Origin: Actinernus sp. WN-2022
Lineage: Eukaryota; Cnidaria; Anthozoa; Actiniaria; Actinernidae
Assembly: GCA_030867875.1 (NCBI GenBank)
Contig: JAOWCC010000577.1
Span: 87,029,740-87,093,739 of the forward strand
Length of the DNA stretch: 64,000 nucleotides
Direction of reading: 5' to 3'
In this document: in pieces, positions 37,201 through 52,200 of the stretch
Numbering within the stretch: the stretch's first letter is position 1
Layout: each line of letters starts with the position of its first letter
Notes under the pieces: model-generated
What the model saw: only the letters and a program-made list of their open reading frames with translations
What the model was told of the DNA's origin: nothing
Database searches by the model: none
Position numbers and translations under genes: made by a program

Positions 37201-40200
37201 AGAATCTAGGGCAAGGAAAAAATAGTTTTCTGTTAGGTAGAGTTTTCTGTTACACTACGTTTGCTAACCTGTGAATTGACCTATATCATTATGACGTCAC
37301 GGCTTGTTTATGAGGGGGACAGAATCGACATGAACAATAGAATTTTGAACTAAATCTGCTCTGCTGAGGAAAATTTCACTTCGAATTGTCTGGTTTCCAG
37401 ATATCAGCTCTATCAATGTTTACCCCACAATATTTACCCTATTTGGTGGTTGTTACAGCTATTCTACGTTCTACAAAATGCATTTGATAGCGATTTCCTT
37501 TGTGTTGTTGCTGTTTTGTCCCCCTCCCACGACCGTGATCCTTAGCGTTTAAACAATAGATTGTTTTGATTTGACGTCATAATGATATAAGGCAATTGTT
37601 ATTATTATAAATATTTAAGTCACGATCTAGTTTCTGATTGGCTGAAGAGTGCATTCAAGGGGCTTTCTCAGATGGGCAGTAGTAAAACGAGAAATAATCT
37701 ATGGTGTTGGTATCTCACTCTTCTGGGGCAGCGCGGTTCGGACTTCCTGTAATCGCTTTCCTGTAATCCGTGTTTCTTGAAATCATTCGCATTGAAGCTG
37801 AGGAGCTCAAACTATAAAACTGAATGTTTGCATGGCGGCCATTTTCTAGGGCATCAATCAATGAGGCTGATACGGCCCCTTAATGTAATCGTCCGTGATT
37901 ATGGCACGACGTCACAAGTCCGCCGCGCATGGTGCTGATACCGGAGGGAAATAAATGGCGGGAAAATGGCTTCTGAGAAGAGGTATAATTTGCTTCCCTC
38001 ACGAATAACGAATGTTACCGAGAAAAACAATAGAGATAAAACACAAAAAGAACGACCTTGACAATTGCTGATATAACGCTCACCTTCATACAGTAATTGT
38101 TTATTATAATTAAGTTATTGGAGCAATATTGTCGTATTCTTAAAACGAAAAAAACACTCACCCGGACAGCGTCTTCCTTCAAGCCGATCTGGTCCAACAC
38201 AATCCCGAGATTAAGATGAGCAACTGAACATAGACAAGAGTATCAGGGTAAACTAGGAGCTGTGGGCTGGTCATCTGCCCCACATGTGATATATCGAACC
38301 ACAGGCAGTCCAAGCTATTTGCGTTCGAGCGAGAGCGAGAACGCATACTAATCGTAACGCGGGCTACCTGTGGTCCCCAGGCGCAACCAAACACGAAAAA
38401 CGTGGGTTTGTACCTTTGCGCATAAATTAACTCAGCATGTCCATGATGCATTACGATATACGGTTCGCCTCGTGGTTAGTGAGTAGTGATTTATCTCGGT
38501 AATATGCTGAAGAAATTCATAAGTGTTGCTCATCAAAGCGTGGTGACTGATCAAATTCTCAACTTAACCACAGATCGTCTCTTCTCGCGTCAATATTCTT
38601 GCTGCTGGAGCGGAAAGACGAGAAACACATTCAGCTATCGTTATCGTTGTTCTCTGACGCCTCTAATTCCGGCTTGGGAGACATCGCGAACTGACTGATC
38701 GGATCCGATGCATTAAAGCTCTTTTAATTCAAAAGGAATTGCACTTTCCCAGTAGAAGTTTTCTGGTAAGAGTATAGAAGTTTTTGCACGTCTTTCAAAT
38801 ATGACAAACGTTCCTCCAAAACTGCTTTGCGCTCAGCGAGTGAGTCAAGCTTTAAAGCGGGCCACGTACCACCGGTCTGGAAACTAAGCGAGCAGCCGTT
38901 TTGTTTATTTTACGGCTCACGATATTTCGATAACTGCATTGACTTTTAGAAAATAGTGAAGAAAGTAAACTTAAACATGGTTATGATGCTATATGCCCGT
39001 AGTAGACCATTTAAACGAAAACATTGCTACACATTAATGCATGTTACAATATTACACATCAAATCTTATACCGTTACCGTTAAAAACAGTTAAAATATAT
39101 TAGTTATGTTACTTTATACCATGGTAGCCTCGGATTCTTTTGTTCTCCGAGGCACATTTAAACCACTAATTTTCCCTGATGGCAGGGATATTTAGAAATA
39201 TGCATTGTTTCGAAATTTCCCGCCGGGAAAATTCAGTCTCGAAATTTCCCGCCGGGAAATTTCGAGACAATGCATATTTCTAAATTTCCCCTGCATGCGT
39301 AATGAGGGAAAATTAGAAGAGAATGCAGGCTGGAAGTGAGAAGGTCAAAAGCATCAACTCCTGCTCCCCTCTGGCACGACTAGCCCTACGCTCCCGGATG
39401 AAAAATGTTGAATCCAAACTGACCTGTCTTCATCATAACCTTCAATGTAATCCATGTGGGATGACCTATTTCAATCTGCATATTCTTCTCTTAATTTCTC
39501 AAACCCGCTTCTTCCATGTGGGATACTTAAAACCATAAACGTGACGTAATTAAAATCCATTCATGCTCTTTGAATATTTAGTCAACCGCATAATTACATT
39601 GTATTTTAGTGTTATTCTTCTCAAAAACAACACGCTTTTCCCCAGGGGAAGCCAGGGTCGTTTAATCAATGGCGCTCAGTCAAGCATTAAACAAAACGTT
39701 TTCGAAAGCAACTCGACTGCGACGTCTTTAGTTTCGGCAGAGAAAACTAAACTTCTCAGAGATTTGTTCCGTTCCTCGGCGATCATGGTATAACAAACTT
39801 ATACCATGGCATTTCGGGGTATTAGTGATTTAAATTGCCCCGAGAGCCACGGGAAGATTTGTAAAAGTCCCTCGGCCGAAGCGGCCTCGGGACTTTTACA
39901 AATCTTCCCTCGGCTCTCGGGGCAATTTAAATCACTAATACCCCTCATGCCATGGTATAACCTATAAATATAGTTTTATACCCAGGGAGCCAGAGGCAAA
40001 TTACATATAGCAGATAAGTCTAGCACAAGGGTAACCAGTTGAATTGATATTCATACGATAATTGTAAACAATGAGAATAAATATATTCATTATTCATTTT
40101 GTTTACTAGTCCATTTCCTCTAGACGCAATCAGACAAAAGGGTATGATGTAAAAAAGTAAATAAGAAGAGGTATATTTTTCGGTACTTTCCTTGGTTTCA

Positions 40201-43200
40201 CCAAACAAATACATTTCTAAAATCTGAATGAAATTTATATTACTTCAAAATATGATTATTTTCGAACGAACGCACTTCCTAACTGATAGTTACTCTAGTA
40301 ATAGGTATTATGTTAAGGGAGAATTATGAGGCTTTGTATGGAACTTAAACCAATTTGGGAGAAATGGCGTATTTCAGCCATTAATGAGGCCCTTTAGGGT
40401 AAATTCCGACTAAGCGACACGGCGTTGAAACAGTGACATGAAGGACGTCTGAAATTGCGAGAGCAAAAGAGAGAAATAAGAAAACAATAGACAAAATTAC
40501 GACAGCAACATGCCCACCTTGCGAGACTACGACACGACTAGTTTCGAAAATCAGGCAGGGGACACACATCAGTATCCCTAAAAGGGGCTCACTAATGTAC
40601 TAAACTTCCTTTAAAACTCCAACGAGAAAATCGCCCTAAAAACGCCGTTTCTAAACACGCCTATTTCTCCCGAGTGGTATTAAAACCTTATAATTCTCCC
40701 GTAACACAATAAAGGATTTGCACCATCACGTGACGGAAGCCAAACAATGACATTTGTTGAATCTTGTGACAAATTAAATCTCAAAGGAGTCTTATATAAT
40801 AATACGCTAAGTGTGTGTATGTAACGCTCTTTCCCAGGCTCCCTCGATCGATATCCTAATATGGAGGACACACGCGCGCGTCCAAAAATGGCGCCAAAAA
40901 GTGACGGCCACAGGTATCCCAACGAAGACGACGAATCATGCGAAAAGTTGCTCTCTGTCTTGGGCTTATATTAGTTGCATTTGAGGAAATAATGTTAAAA
41001 AGAAATGAGTTTTCTCAAGTTCTACACTTTCAATAGTTGGGCGAGCAAGCCACCGAGTTTACGGGAATCTGTTTTAGGGAAAACCTTGGCAAGCAACTGG
41101 AACTGATCTGTTTTAGGGAAAACCTAGACGAACAAGCCATCGAGTTTACGGGAATGTTTTAGGGAAAACCTATCGCCCAGTAAAACGACCGAACGAGGTA
41201 AGACCAGGTATTCAAACGCAGTTAGAAATGTGTCCGTGGAAAAGGCTGTTCATTTTTTTTTATCTTACAACTCTATGGTATGTCGAAGAGCAATATATAT
41301 TTTGTCCATGTCTGTTCTCTGTAGTTTCCCGTGTTCTGATAAGGGTGTTTCTTTGGGAGAATCCGAATCCGGATACTTGAATCCAAGAAGGGAGTTTGCG
41401 TTTCTTTACTAGAATCCAAAAACGGATTCTGAATCCGTCGGATTAATCCAAAACCGGATTCTTAGGATTCATCATGTTCCGAGAATAGAACATTTAACCA
41501 CCAGAATTAACTAGTGGCTGGTTTGTCGTTCAACACTCGAGAAATATCTTGCTGAGTTAAATTGCCAGAAAATATCTACTCGAAAAAAAAAACAGTTTGC
41601 CGCCATCTTCGCGCGAACTGCATATCGGAGTTCTCACGCCAAAATAATCCATTTTCAGATATATATTTTTCTATTGGTAATGAAGAATCCGTGTGATCCT
41701 GGATTAGAAACCGATCTTGGATTCTACCAACTGTTTCCTCGCCCAACTATCGTAGGCTGTTCAGACCAGAAACTCACTACAACCAGTTTCTATTCCGTTT
41801 TCCTGCTTCCATCAATGCTCTTTCGGCGACCATATTTGTTTTCGTCACACGAATTCATGACTCGAGCTGCCTGTGACCGTCAGTTTTGGCACTTTTTCGA
41901 CAATAGGTATAATTGTGTTCATCAGTTTGAGAAATTAACTGAGATCCGTAAGATATTATTGCCTTTTTGTTCAAAATACAACTTTGAAAACACAACACGC
42001 TAAAACCTCCAGTACACAATCTGGCGTCATTGCATTGTGTCAGGAGCCGGTCAGCCGGTCAGCCGGCTAGACTATGTTACTATATCATATTTGTTGATTT
42101 CAGGTAAGTTCCGCGGGAATTATATTGTTTGTGCTTCCGTAAGTCAAGAGACAGAAAAAAGTTCCAACTCCTCAACTATGAGTCTATGTTGTCTTCAAAA
42201 AGAACAAGAAGTTTAGAAAACCATGACACCGGTAGACAAGAGAGCATCGAGGGCAAGCGGCACTTCAAGGGGTTTGAAATTGGGTTACCTGTGGTGTGCG
42301 GTTAAGGTGATAGGATCTGGGAACGAGAACGTTAACGGAGAGCCGCGATGGCGTAATGGCGAGCACATCCCTCCTTCACGCCGAAGGTGTAAAGACCTGA
42401 CTCTCTACATTAGGGGCTGTGAATCCCACGTGGCTCGGATGACCACGTAAAATCAGTGGCGGAACCGTCTCAAGAAATGGGAACGTACCAGGATAAGCGT
42501 TACTGTGCAACATAGGCACTTAATTAAACTGAAACGTAAAAGAACCACTGAGGACGCAACTGAAGAATCTCTGGCGGTGACCACCCTCAAGGTCTGTTTC
42601 GGTACACGAGGTCGATTTGGCGCGATATTCTAGAGCTGACCAGCAAATGAGACCTCACACCTCCCGGTTAGCTGAGTGGTTAAGCTCCACTCCCTCTCGG
42701 TTAGCTGAGTGGTTAAGCACCGGTCTGATGTACAGGAGGTCAAGAGTTCAAACCCCGATCGGACCAATACTCAGGATCTCAACAAATAACTGAGTAGAAG
42801 GTGCTGCCTTTGTGAAACAATCTCGTTCTCGAACTGCCAATGGTTAATATCTTCTCTCATAAGGACGTAAAATCGTAGGTTCCACGTCGGCCTCAAGTTG
42901 ATCAGTTTCACACCCTGTGACGAGTTACCGACGTTAATTAAGGTTTCTTTAATTATTAACAACTGGGACTGGCAGGAAATCGGAAAGCCGGAGCTTAATC
43001 CCAATCACATTGACCGCAAACCACAGGTAACCCAATTTTTAAAAGTTTCCAGAAAAATATCCCAAAAGAAGCAGGCTAGGGTAGTACATTACATCCACAA
43101 ACTGCTCCACTAGACACATAGAGATTACTTAATGGGAAGTGCTGGCGTATGGTATTTACGCACGAGTTTGTTTTCACAAAACGAACGCCGAGCGAGGTAC

Positions 43201-46200
43201 GAGCGAGCTTGTAATTTGTTTATTATATATATACATACTGAGATTTTTCTCCAATATCAAACAGGTTATATTTAGGTCTTGTTATTGGACACGTACATTT
43301 GTAGCTTTCAATTTTTTTTTTTTGTTTTGCATTTCGTATCCGACTCAACGTAGACTAAAATTTATGTTCGATACAATCAAAATGGAAAGAAAATCTTACT
43401 TTCCAAACTGACGTCAGCCTTGAAATAGTTTACATCGTCATAGATTAGTATACCTGCTTTTTCCACGGCACGGCTTGTAGGTTTTCTCTGCTCAAAGAAT
43501 ATTTACGATTTTTCAAATGTCGATGGTCTATGGAAGTTGAAATCACTCCACGAAGGATTGAAAGCTCGTCATCTTCGCCGTATTTTCTTTTGACACTAAG
43601 AATGATTTCACATAGATTATCTCAATATCTGTTGAGTTCTTTCGGTAGAATTCGCTTCTTCTTTGTCTCTTTAAGTAACGTTACGTCTGTTTCTCTAAGT
43701 TTTTGCTCTTGCGATTTTGTTTTCTTGGTCGATAATATACTCCTCAATTGACTTGGAAGTTTTGACATCGTTAGTTGGCTGTTTACAGATCAATATTACA
43801 TTATTTAAAAGAAAAGTCAAAACATGCAAATTTCGTAGCGAATGAAAGTGGCGCCTGCGATCTCAAGTCCATGCAGTTTGAAAATCCCGATATGTTTTGG
43901 CAGGTGTTTTCTGATTGGACGAAACGCTTTTCGCACGTGTGAAAAATTCGTTTCGCGATTCTGATAGGCTAAGGAAAATTGTGAAGTGGGTTTTGGCATG
44001 AATGATTCCATTCGTAAATCTCGGTATGTATGTAATAAAATACAATTATCACTTGATTTAGACGTGATAAAGACGAATACGAAACTTACCAGCGAGCCGC
44101 GGTCTAAACGTTATAGCGTGCTCGTAGCTCTTGATTGCCTCCTTGTATCGCTTTTGGCCGGCGAGAAGAATCCCTCTGTTGGTAGAACATAAACATTATC
44201 AAGATTATGGGTGCTACCATTCTACAAAAAATCCAGAAATTCGGGAAGGGAAATCAAATGGAACTGAAATTTTCGGTAAGAAATATTCGGGAATTGTGGT
44301 ATACCTCTCGAGGTTGTCCTGTTTTTCCGAAAATTCTGATCGTACCGTAATAGTCTATGATTTCCCAAACGGAATTTCGTTTTTTTTGGTCTGATGGCAA
44401 GCGTCCAGTGAATTACCGCGTGATTGTGGAATGGATCATGCTCTTTCTTCAGACCGGTTTTTCAAAGTGAAAAAATAGGTACCATTCGACATTCAAAATT
44501 TACGAAATTTCCAACAGGGCTTTTTGGTTGAATGGTAGCGCCCTCTATTTCTTATTATTTTGACATATTTCAGACGTGCTTTTGTGATGTACCTCGGATT
44601 CTCATCGAAAAATAGACAAGACAAAATTATAGCGATGAAACGAGACAAACTGTAGATTTATTTTAGCATTTGAATAGTTCAAGGCTAATCAAACCTATGA
44701 CCTTCGCGACACCAGTGCAATGCTCTACCAACTGATATATCGCTTCTATAAACAATGAACTGCGCTCGTGATCCCACGGGAAAGGCTTTACTGGAAACAG
44801 TTACGTGTTGATATATCACTTCAATAACCAATGAATTGCGCTCGTGACCCCATTGGAAAGGCTTTACTGGATGGCAAACAAACTTTAAAATGCTGTTTTA
44901 GCACTGGAGGTGGAAAATAGCATTTACAAACAGGTTTTGCTAATAACATTTTGTCTCCCGATCTCGTACAAGTGGCTTTAAATAAATGAAGTCACATCAG
45001 TGTTTTGCCATCCAATACAACCTTCAAAAGGCCCATTTATATAGAGGATGATCTCGCATTGTCAACTTCGGAGCTAGTCAGTCCGGTTTACCATTGTCAA
45101 ACCGTTTTTTTATTACGGTGCACGCATCAATGAGCACGACCTTGAGACCACTCGATTCAGCCTGGGTTCGAAATTATAACCAAGCAACGCTCAATATGAA
45201 TTTGATAGGATTTCGGCAGAACCGGGCTGTAGATTTCCCACGCGTAGCCTCGCACTGAATAGTTTCAGAACGAGGTCAGACGGGGGAAACGATAGATTTC
45301 CCACGCGTAGCCTCGTACTGAGCAATTTCAGAACGAGGTTAGACGGGGGGAAACAATATATTTCCCACGCGTAGCCTCGCACTGAGCGGTTTCAGAACGA
45401 GGTTAGACGGGGGCAAACAAAGGTTCTTATTCTCCTGGGATTCGACATGACTGCCACCTGACTCACAATAAGGTCTATGGCATCCAAAACTCGAACTGAA
45501 TATGAAATCTGGGTCATGTAAATATCAAGACACTGTACTATGGACAACAACACTTACAGATTATAATGCGTGTCCGCCATATTGGACCGGTAAGATAACG
45601 CCTTGCGGTACGCATGCTCAGCTTCACTGATCCTATTTTGGCCGCCCAGGACGTTGCCAAGGTTACCCCATGCTAAAATCAAACATGATTAACATGGATA
45701 CATATTGTTACATATTGTCGAGAGGTTATAGACGACAGAGCTGAATGACGTCATGCGCGCAGACTACGGACGACAGCAGCGTATAAAAAAACGGCGGAAA
45801 TGTTAAAATGTTGCGAGTACTATCATATTTTCTGTGAAGAATAAGAGCTTTATAGCAAGGATAAGCTTCAAATACTAAGACCATTTCCTTTAGAAACTAA
45901 GAAAAAACATGTTTTGAACAGAGTAGTATAAGTTGTGAACACTGACCGGCACAAGATAGTGTTTACAGCAAAATTACCGCCGTTTTTACGTATCAGCATG
46001 CGCATGCGCCCTAGTTGCTCAGCTGTCTCTGTTGACCAGTTTACGGTTCATGCGCAGTTGTTCAAGTCTTTTGTTTCAACTGGCGGGCCACCATTGTCTA
46101 ACATCTGCCCCACCACTCGCAACACTGCGCATGAACCATAAACGAGTATATGGATGAAATCGCCCTTGGCCGCTAGACGACTGGGTACTAATTTACATAA

Positions 46201-49200
46201 GCAATCAATCAAGACGAAAATGTTTTCACAACTCGAGCGTGGATGGTCGTAGTGGTTTTATGACATTTACATTACAAGCAGAAGGTTAAGGGTTCTAATG
46301 GCTGAAGAACCGACATTTTTTTATCTCGTTTATCTTCTCTTCCTGTTTACCTGTGAACTCTAACCACACAGCCCTAAAACCTCGTCGTTTAGCTGAGAAC
46401 TTGTTTTCGGAGTGGTAAGGGTATTTTATGGTTCGGGTTTGTGTTAGTGTATTTGACTTTGCAAATACCCCACTGCGGGGCTTTGGAAAGAGTGCAAATC
46501 TCTTAAACATCGATATAAAATTCGCTATCTTTGACTCTCTTTGATCGATTCCACCCACGTATGCCGGGGGTGGGTGTGTGTGTGTGTGTGTCTGTGTGGG
46601 TGTGGGTGGGGTGGGGGTGGGGGGGGGGGGGGGGGGGGTGGGGGGGGGGGAGGGAGATGGGTAGATTTGGAATTGATAGACATAACAACGTAAAACCGTA
46701 GGACTAAGTCAACAGAGGGCCAAGAGAAGCTGTTAGCGGTAAATGTGTAAACCTCTATAGATAAAGTGACTTCACTTGCCATTTCTTTTATATTTCAAAA
46801 CTACCCCTTACCTTTTGCTGGATTTACATGGATGCCTGACCTACAACAGTAAGAGAAGTACTTCAGCACAAAAAAAAAACAAGGAAAAAGGAAGCAAAGC
46901 AAAAATACAACAATGCAGTTACCACAAGTACCCAAAAATAAATAATAATTAAAAAAACAGGACGAACTACATATAGACGACTAGGATGAGATCAAAACGC
47001 ATAAAATAACTACACTGAGATATGTAGCCTGCGAATACAGCCGCCTCGCATCGGGAAACACAATCAAAACGTGTCCCCCGAGAGAGACGTCTGCGTTGTG
47101 AGACAGGAAATTCCATACTGATGACGTTATGCGGCCAGGATCTGGTCGTGTCCTGTGATTGGCTAGTATGCCTAATATTATATACAACCCAATCAAATGA
47201 CGCGACCAGATCCTGGCCGCATGACGTCATCAGTATGGAATTTTTGGCCTCCAATCGCAGACGTCTCTCTCGATTCAGTCGCGCGCTCGTACAGAAGCAA
47301 GACATATGTCAATATTGAGCGTGGGCTCTTTCTTCGTCAGTGGCAACTTTCTGCAGTTTTCTCCCTTTTTTCAAGGTTTTTATTACCAAATACGTGGCAG
47401 AAATGCAATGTTTTCAATCCTACGGTGCATTTGTCAGAATCTCGTCAAAAGATTTGATTTTGAAAACCTTTGGATTAGTCGCTCCCTAGCTCAGAGCGTG
47501 TATGCTAAAAGTCTGGCCACTGTTTAACGGCGTTTACACGTGTAATGGTTTTATTGAATTCGCCCTTGCAGTAGTCTACAAGCGGGCAGTTCGACATTGG
47601 GTTACCTGTGGTAACTACACACAGGTAACCAAAAAACACTAGAAAGTTACCTGTAAAGTGTCTCCTCGTCCGCCCAGTCCAGATTCCTTTGAACAGTTTT
47701 CATAGAAAACAAAACTAAAACAATAAACACGACGCAGCCAATAACCTTCCTCACTCCACAACCATGCTTCCGCCATAACACGTCCACACCTATCGCTATA
47801 ATAATACAGAAACCAACACTGGGTATATACAGCACTCTCTCGGCTACCACAAAACCAACATAGAAAAATATATTACATGCAGGGATGAACGGCAGAACCA
47901 GAATAGCGAACGACGTAAGAAGGGCTTGAAAGTTAAAGGTTTCAACACGAATGTTTTTGTTATCCGCTACAGATTCTTCTGTTTCTGGACGACGTTTTGA
48001 ATCCTCTCTCTTTCTGCGGTCTCTTTGGTGAATGTGGATGTGTTTTTGTGTATGTAGATTATTTCTTTTTCTAGAGCCATTGAAACCATTTTTGGTACTA
48101 GTAGTAGCTCCATTTCCATTTTGACTAAAGTGTTTATCGTTACCATTCTTCTCGGTTTTAGACTCAAATATTAACTCATCAAACATTGTTCTCTTCAGGC
48201 AGAGCACTCCTAAACCAACAAATAAAACGTAGAATGAAACGGATATTAAGTTCCTTGAGTCGAGAATGCTTTGAATAAGAGGGATCGCTTCCATGGACCA
48301 GTCAAAGCTCAAGGTTATGGGGCACAAAAGTAGCAAAAAGTTGAAGACTGGGAGATAGACGAAAGTCAATGTTCTCGTTACAAGACTGTCAGAGCTCGCG
48401 GCTGGGTTATCAGAAGGTGAGAATTCCGGCGGCGCGTTGCCCATCAACACCATACGAAGGACAAGAAGAGATGCCCCGGTAACTGCAAGTGACAGAAGTC
48501 GTACTGCAAAACCCCGGTCGATAGCCTGCAGGGGAAAATGAAGTAATTCACGATAAGCTACAGTAAAACATTTTGTACATGAACTTAACACCTCTTATAA
48601 CGAGTTATCGGTGGACCTGAAATACAGCCGCCTCCCCAGATCGTTCACGCGCCCTCCCCAGATCGGTCACGAGCCCTCCCCAGATCGGTCACGAGCCCTC
48701 CCCAGATCGTTCACGAGCCCTCCTCAGCTCGTTCACGAGCCCTCCCCAGATCGTTCACGAGCCCTCCCCAGCTCGTTCACGAACCCTCCCCAGCTCATTC
48801 ACGAACCCTCCTCAGCTCGTTCACGAACCCTCCCCGGATCGTTGACGAGCCCTCCCCAGCTCGTTCACGAGCCCTCCCCAGCTCGTTCACGAGCCCTCCT
48901 CAGCTCGTTCACGAGCCCTCCCCAGATCGTTCACGAGCCCTCCTCAGCCTCAGCTCGTGAACTTGCCGAGGCGGCGGCTGTATTTCAGGCTAGTTTCCAA
49001 TACGCATGTCGAAATATATATATAAAGACATGAGTTTCCGCAGATTTCAAGAAAAAACATAGCGATTCTCTAATGTCAAGCTCGTAGTTGAAATTTTGGC
49101 GGAAAAAGTCGTAGGGTTGGCAGGGGAACTATAGTCTTGGTCAGATAACCGGTAACACATTTTTTTTTATTTGACCTTACAAGCCATTGGTTTGGGGGAC

Positions 49201-52200
49201 CCGGTAACGACTCCCTGGACGATATTCTCATCTAAATTGGCTGAAAGACTCAGCTAATTCAGGGAGGTGGGAGGGAGATTTAAGGACTAGAGATTGGTGT
49301 TTTATTGACAAATACAGACACGCGCTGCATGATGCCGAAGACCAAATGCAGTATGAAGAAATGTTGAGTTCATCATACAGTCAGCAAGTGACTGTGTTTG
49401 TCAATAAAACACAAACATAAAGTATCTAACTTTTAATATTCCAACTGAGCACACATCATGCTATGGTCACCAATGTAGCACTGTCATTAGCCAATCACCT
49501 GCTTGGATTGTGTACTATACACAAGTTGGAATATTGATTTAATTCTATTCGGCTAAGAGCTTGTCTGTGTTCTATAATTAGTTACTTTGCTGAGATAGTC
49601 CTCCAGATTATAATTTACTTTGAATAGCCTATATGTTCTTAATTTGTTTATTTCATTTTGTTTCTCGCTGAACCAGTGTTGTTGTTCAATGTCTCTTAAT
49701 GTTTGTTTAACAATTCTCAAAAACTTGCTCATGTTTATTGTTTGATCTATGTCCCAACCACACATTTCCATATCGATCAGAAAACAATGTATTTTATTTT
49801 TTCACTTGGTTTCGGCGAGTTTATACTCTCTCTATATGCAGTGAGTGAGAGTTGAATGTGCATTAGGTCTAGTAGTCAATAATTTTGTCCAGTATTAGAT
49901 AGCTCAATATGTGTACTCCACTTTGAAAGGCAAACATCCGAGTTCCGCTCGACAAGCATTGTTTGTTGTATTTCTGTATACTCCGAGTAGCATCTTACAA
50001 AATTTGACTTGTACCAACTCTAATGGGTCATTATCTATTTTGGTTTTGTTCTGATCAGCTCCCCATATTTCACTTCCGTATAGCAAGATCGATCGGTTTT
50101 ATAAGTGTCATAAAGTTAGTGTGTGAGCTCGACGTTCGATTTTAAATTGTCACGCATTTCTTTTCGTAGTTTAAATAGTGCCTTCTGGGCTACCTTTTTA
50201 AAGTTCGTGTTTTGCAAGACTAAAATTTTCGAATGTGCTAAAGTTAGGGCCCACCCTCCCCCCTCAGTTATAAAGCGGTCCCAAAACCCCTTACAAACTT
50301 GTATAAGCCCATGGCTTATAAATAACTGGCATTTTACGGTATTTATTCACTTTTCCACGCACCTTTTGTAAGGAGAGTCGCAGTGTTGTGCAGTTCAGTC
50401 TACTGACTGTAATCACTTCATAGACAACACAAACACCGAGTACAGTGATTCCCTGCTCCTTGGTCAGCATACTGGCTGCAGACAGCACCAAGCTTCCCAT
50501 CAGCCAACCCCAGCTGGTCTCCTTACATCCATAGCCATGGGGTGGGCTGCCCGTAGGGTACTGGGGACAGGATTTTATGTACGCGAGGAGGGCTGCAGAT
50601 GAAAAAACATACAGGCACCAACGTCTGCCCTTCCAACGCACCAGCAACAGCCTCTGGGATGAAGAAACAGGCACGTGGTTTAAATAAACATGTACAACTA
50701 CATAGTCATGTATAGATACAATGTAGATGTCATTTCGCAGTCCTCTTAAGCAGCGGTTACATGAGCGATTTTCTGATTGCACAGGTGACATGTATGTAAC
50801 CAAATATACTTGCTATCCAACCATTTACGGCAGTCAACTCGAAAGCTTATGCTCCTTTGGCTGCCGTACACATATTACTACTGAACTTGTATTCTTCTTG
50901 TAAACTATTCTATTATAACTATTGCTTAATTTTTATCTTTATTTGTAATTCTTTGTTAAACAGAGTAAAATAAAAACTGAATTGAATTGACATCACTTTC
51001 TGAAAAAAACTGTCGCGTCCCCAACACGGGCGACAAACTTTGGTGGCAAAGTTGACAGGAATGCCGGGCGACATATTGAAGACTATTTCCTCGATTTCGT
51101 ACTAGATAGATAGATAGATAGATTGCCTTTATTTAAACAGGATTATGATTAAAGCACAAGGCTTATGGGTTCGTGCGTCTACTACTAAGAATAATATAAC
51201 TGTACATCTATTTACAATACTAAAAATTACTAAGAATACTTACAAATGTAATACGACCCCACTTGCTCCTTTTTGGCTAGATTTTCTATTGTCGCGTCGC
51301 AGGTGCCGGAAAAACTTTTAGGGTGGCTACACATGATGAGAAATCCGTACATTACGTCGCTAAATATTCAACTCATTGCGTCACCTGTGCAAGTCATCGA
51401 GCACTATATAACAACTATATAACAACCATCGAGACCAGAAAGCTGTTGTTTGTTCAGTGACCGGTTAGGTTTTTTTTAATATAGGGTGTTTATCTTGTTT
51501 ATTAGAATACAACAGCTTGCAACACCGTGCAAGAGTGGGTACAAGTGTGATATTCACTGCACGTTGGCGACGTAACAATTATTTAAAAACTGAAGTTGCA
51601 TCGCAAAAAAATCGCTCGTGTCAAAACGTGACAAGAACAAAGTGGCAGCACGAGACACAGTCGAGTGACTGTTGTTGTTTTCAGGTTTTGATGCCGTCGG
51701 TTTATTTATGAGGACACAATGAAATGTACTTCAATGTCATGTAAGACGTGACGTCATTGTGCATTTGGACTCTAAAAGAGCGATTGACTAATTGCTTTGG
51801 TTTTGCGTTTCCTTAGCTTTACTTTTGGCTGTGAAAATGTTTTGTTATGATTAGCCATACGCCAATCTATTTCTAAATAATAATCTATTGATCACCCTAA
51901 CCTTGGCTCAGTGTGTTTCTACTTGCCCTCGTGATTGGCTCAGTGTGTTTTACTTGCTCTCGTGATTAGCTGTGTGTTTTACTTGCTCTCGTGATTGGCT
52001 CAGTGTGTTTTTACTTGCCCTCGTGATTAGTTCAGTGTGTTTTACTTGCCCTCGTGATTGGCTCAGTGTGTTTTACTTGCCCTCGTGATTGGCTCAGTGT
52101 GTTTTTACTTGCCCTCGTGATTGGCTCAGTGTGTTTTTACTTGCTTTCGTGATTAGCTCAGTGTGTTTTACTTGCTGTCGTGATTGGCTCAGTGTGTTTT

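Noticed and set aside
48611..49033. 140-residue proline/serine/arginine-rich ORF
   Set aside because: It is the 22-bp array read through rotating frames and bounded by transposon-type inverted repeats.
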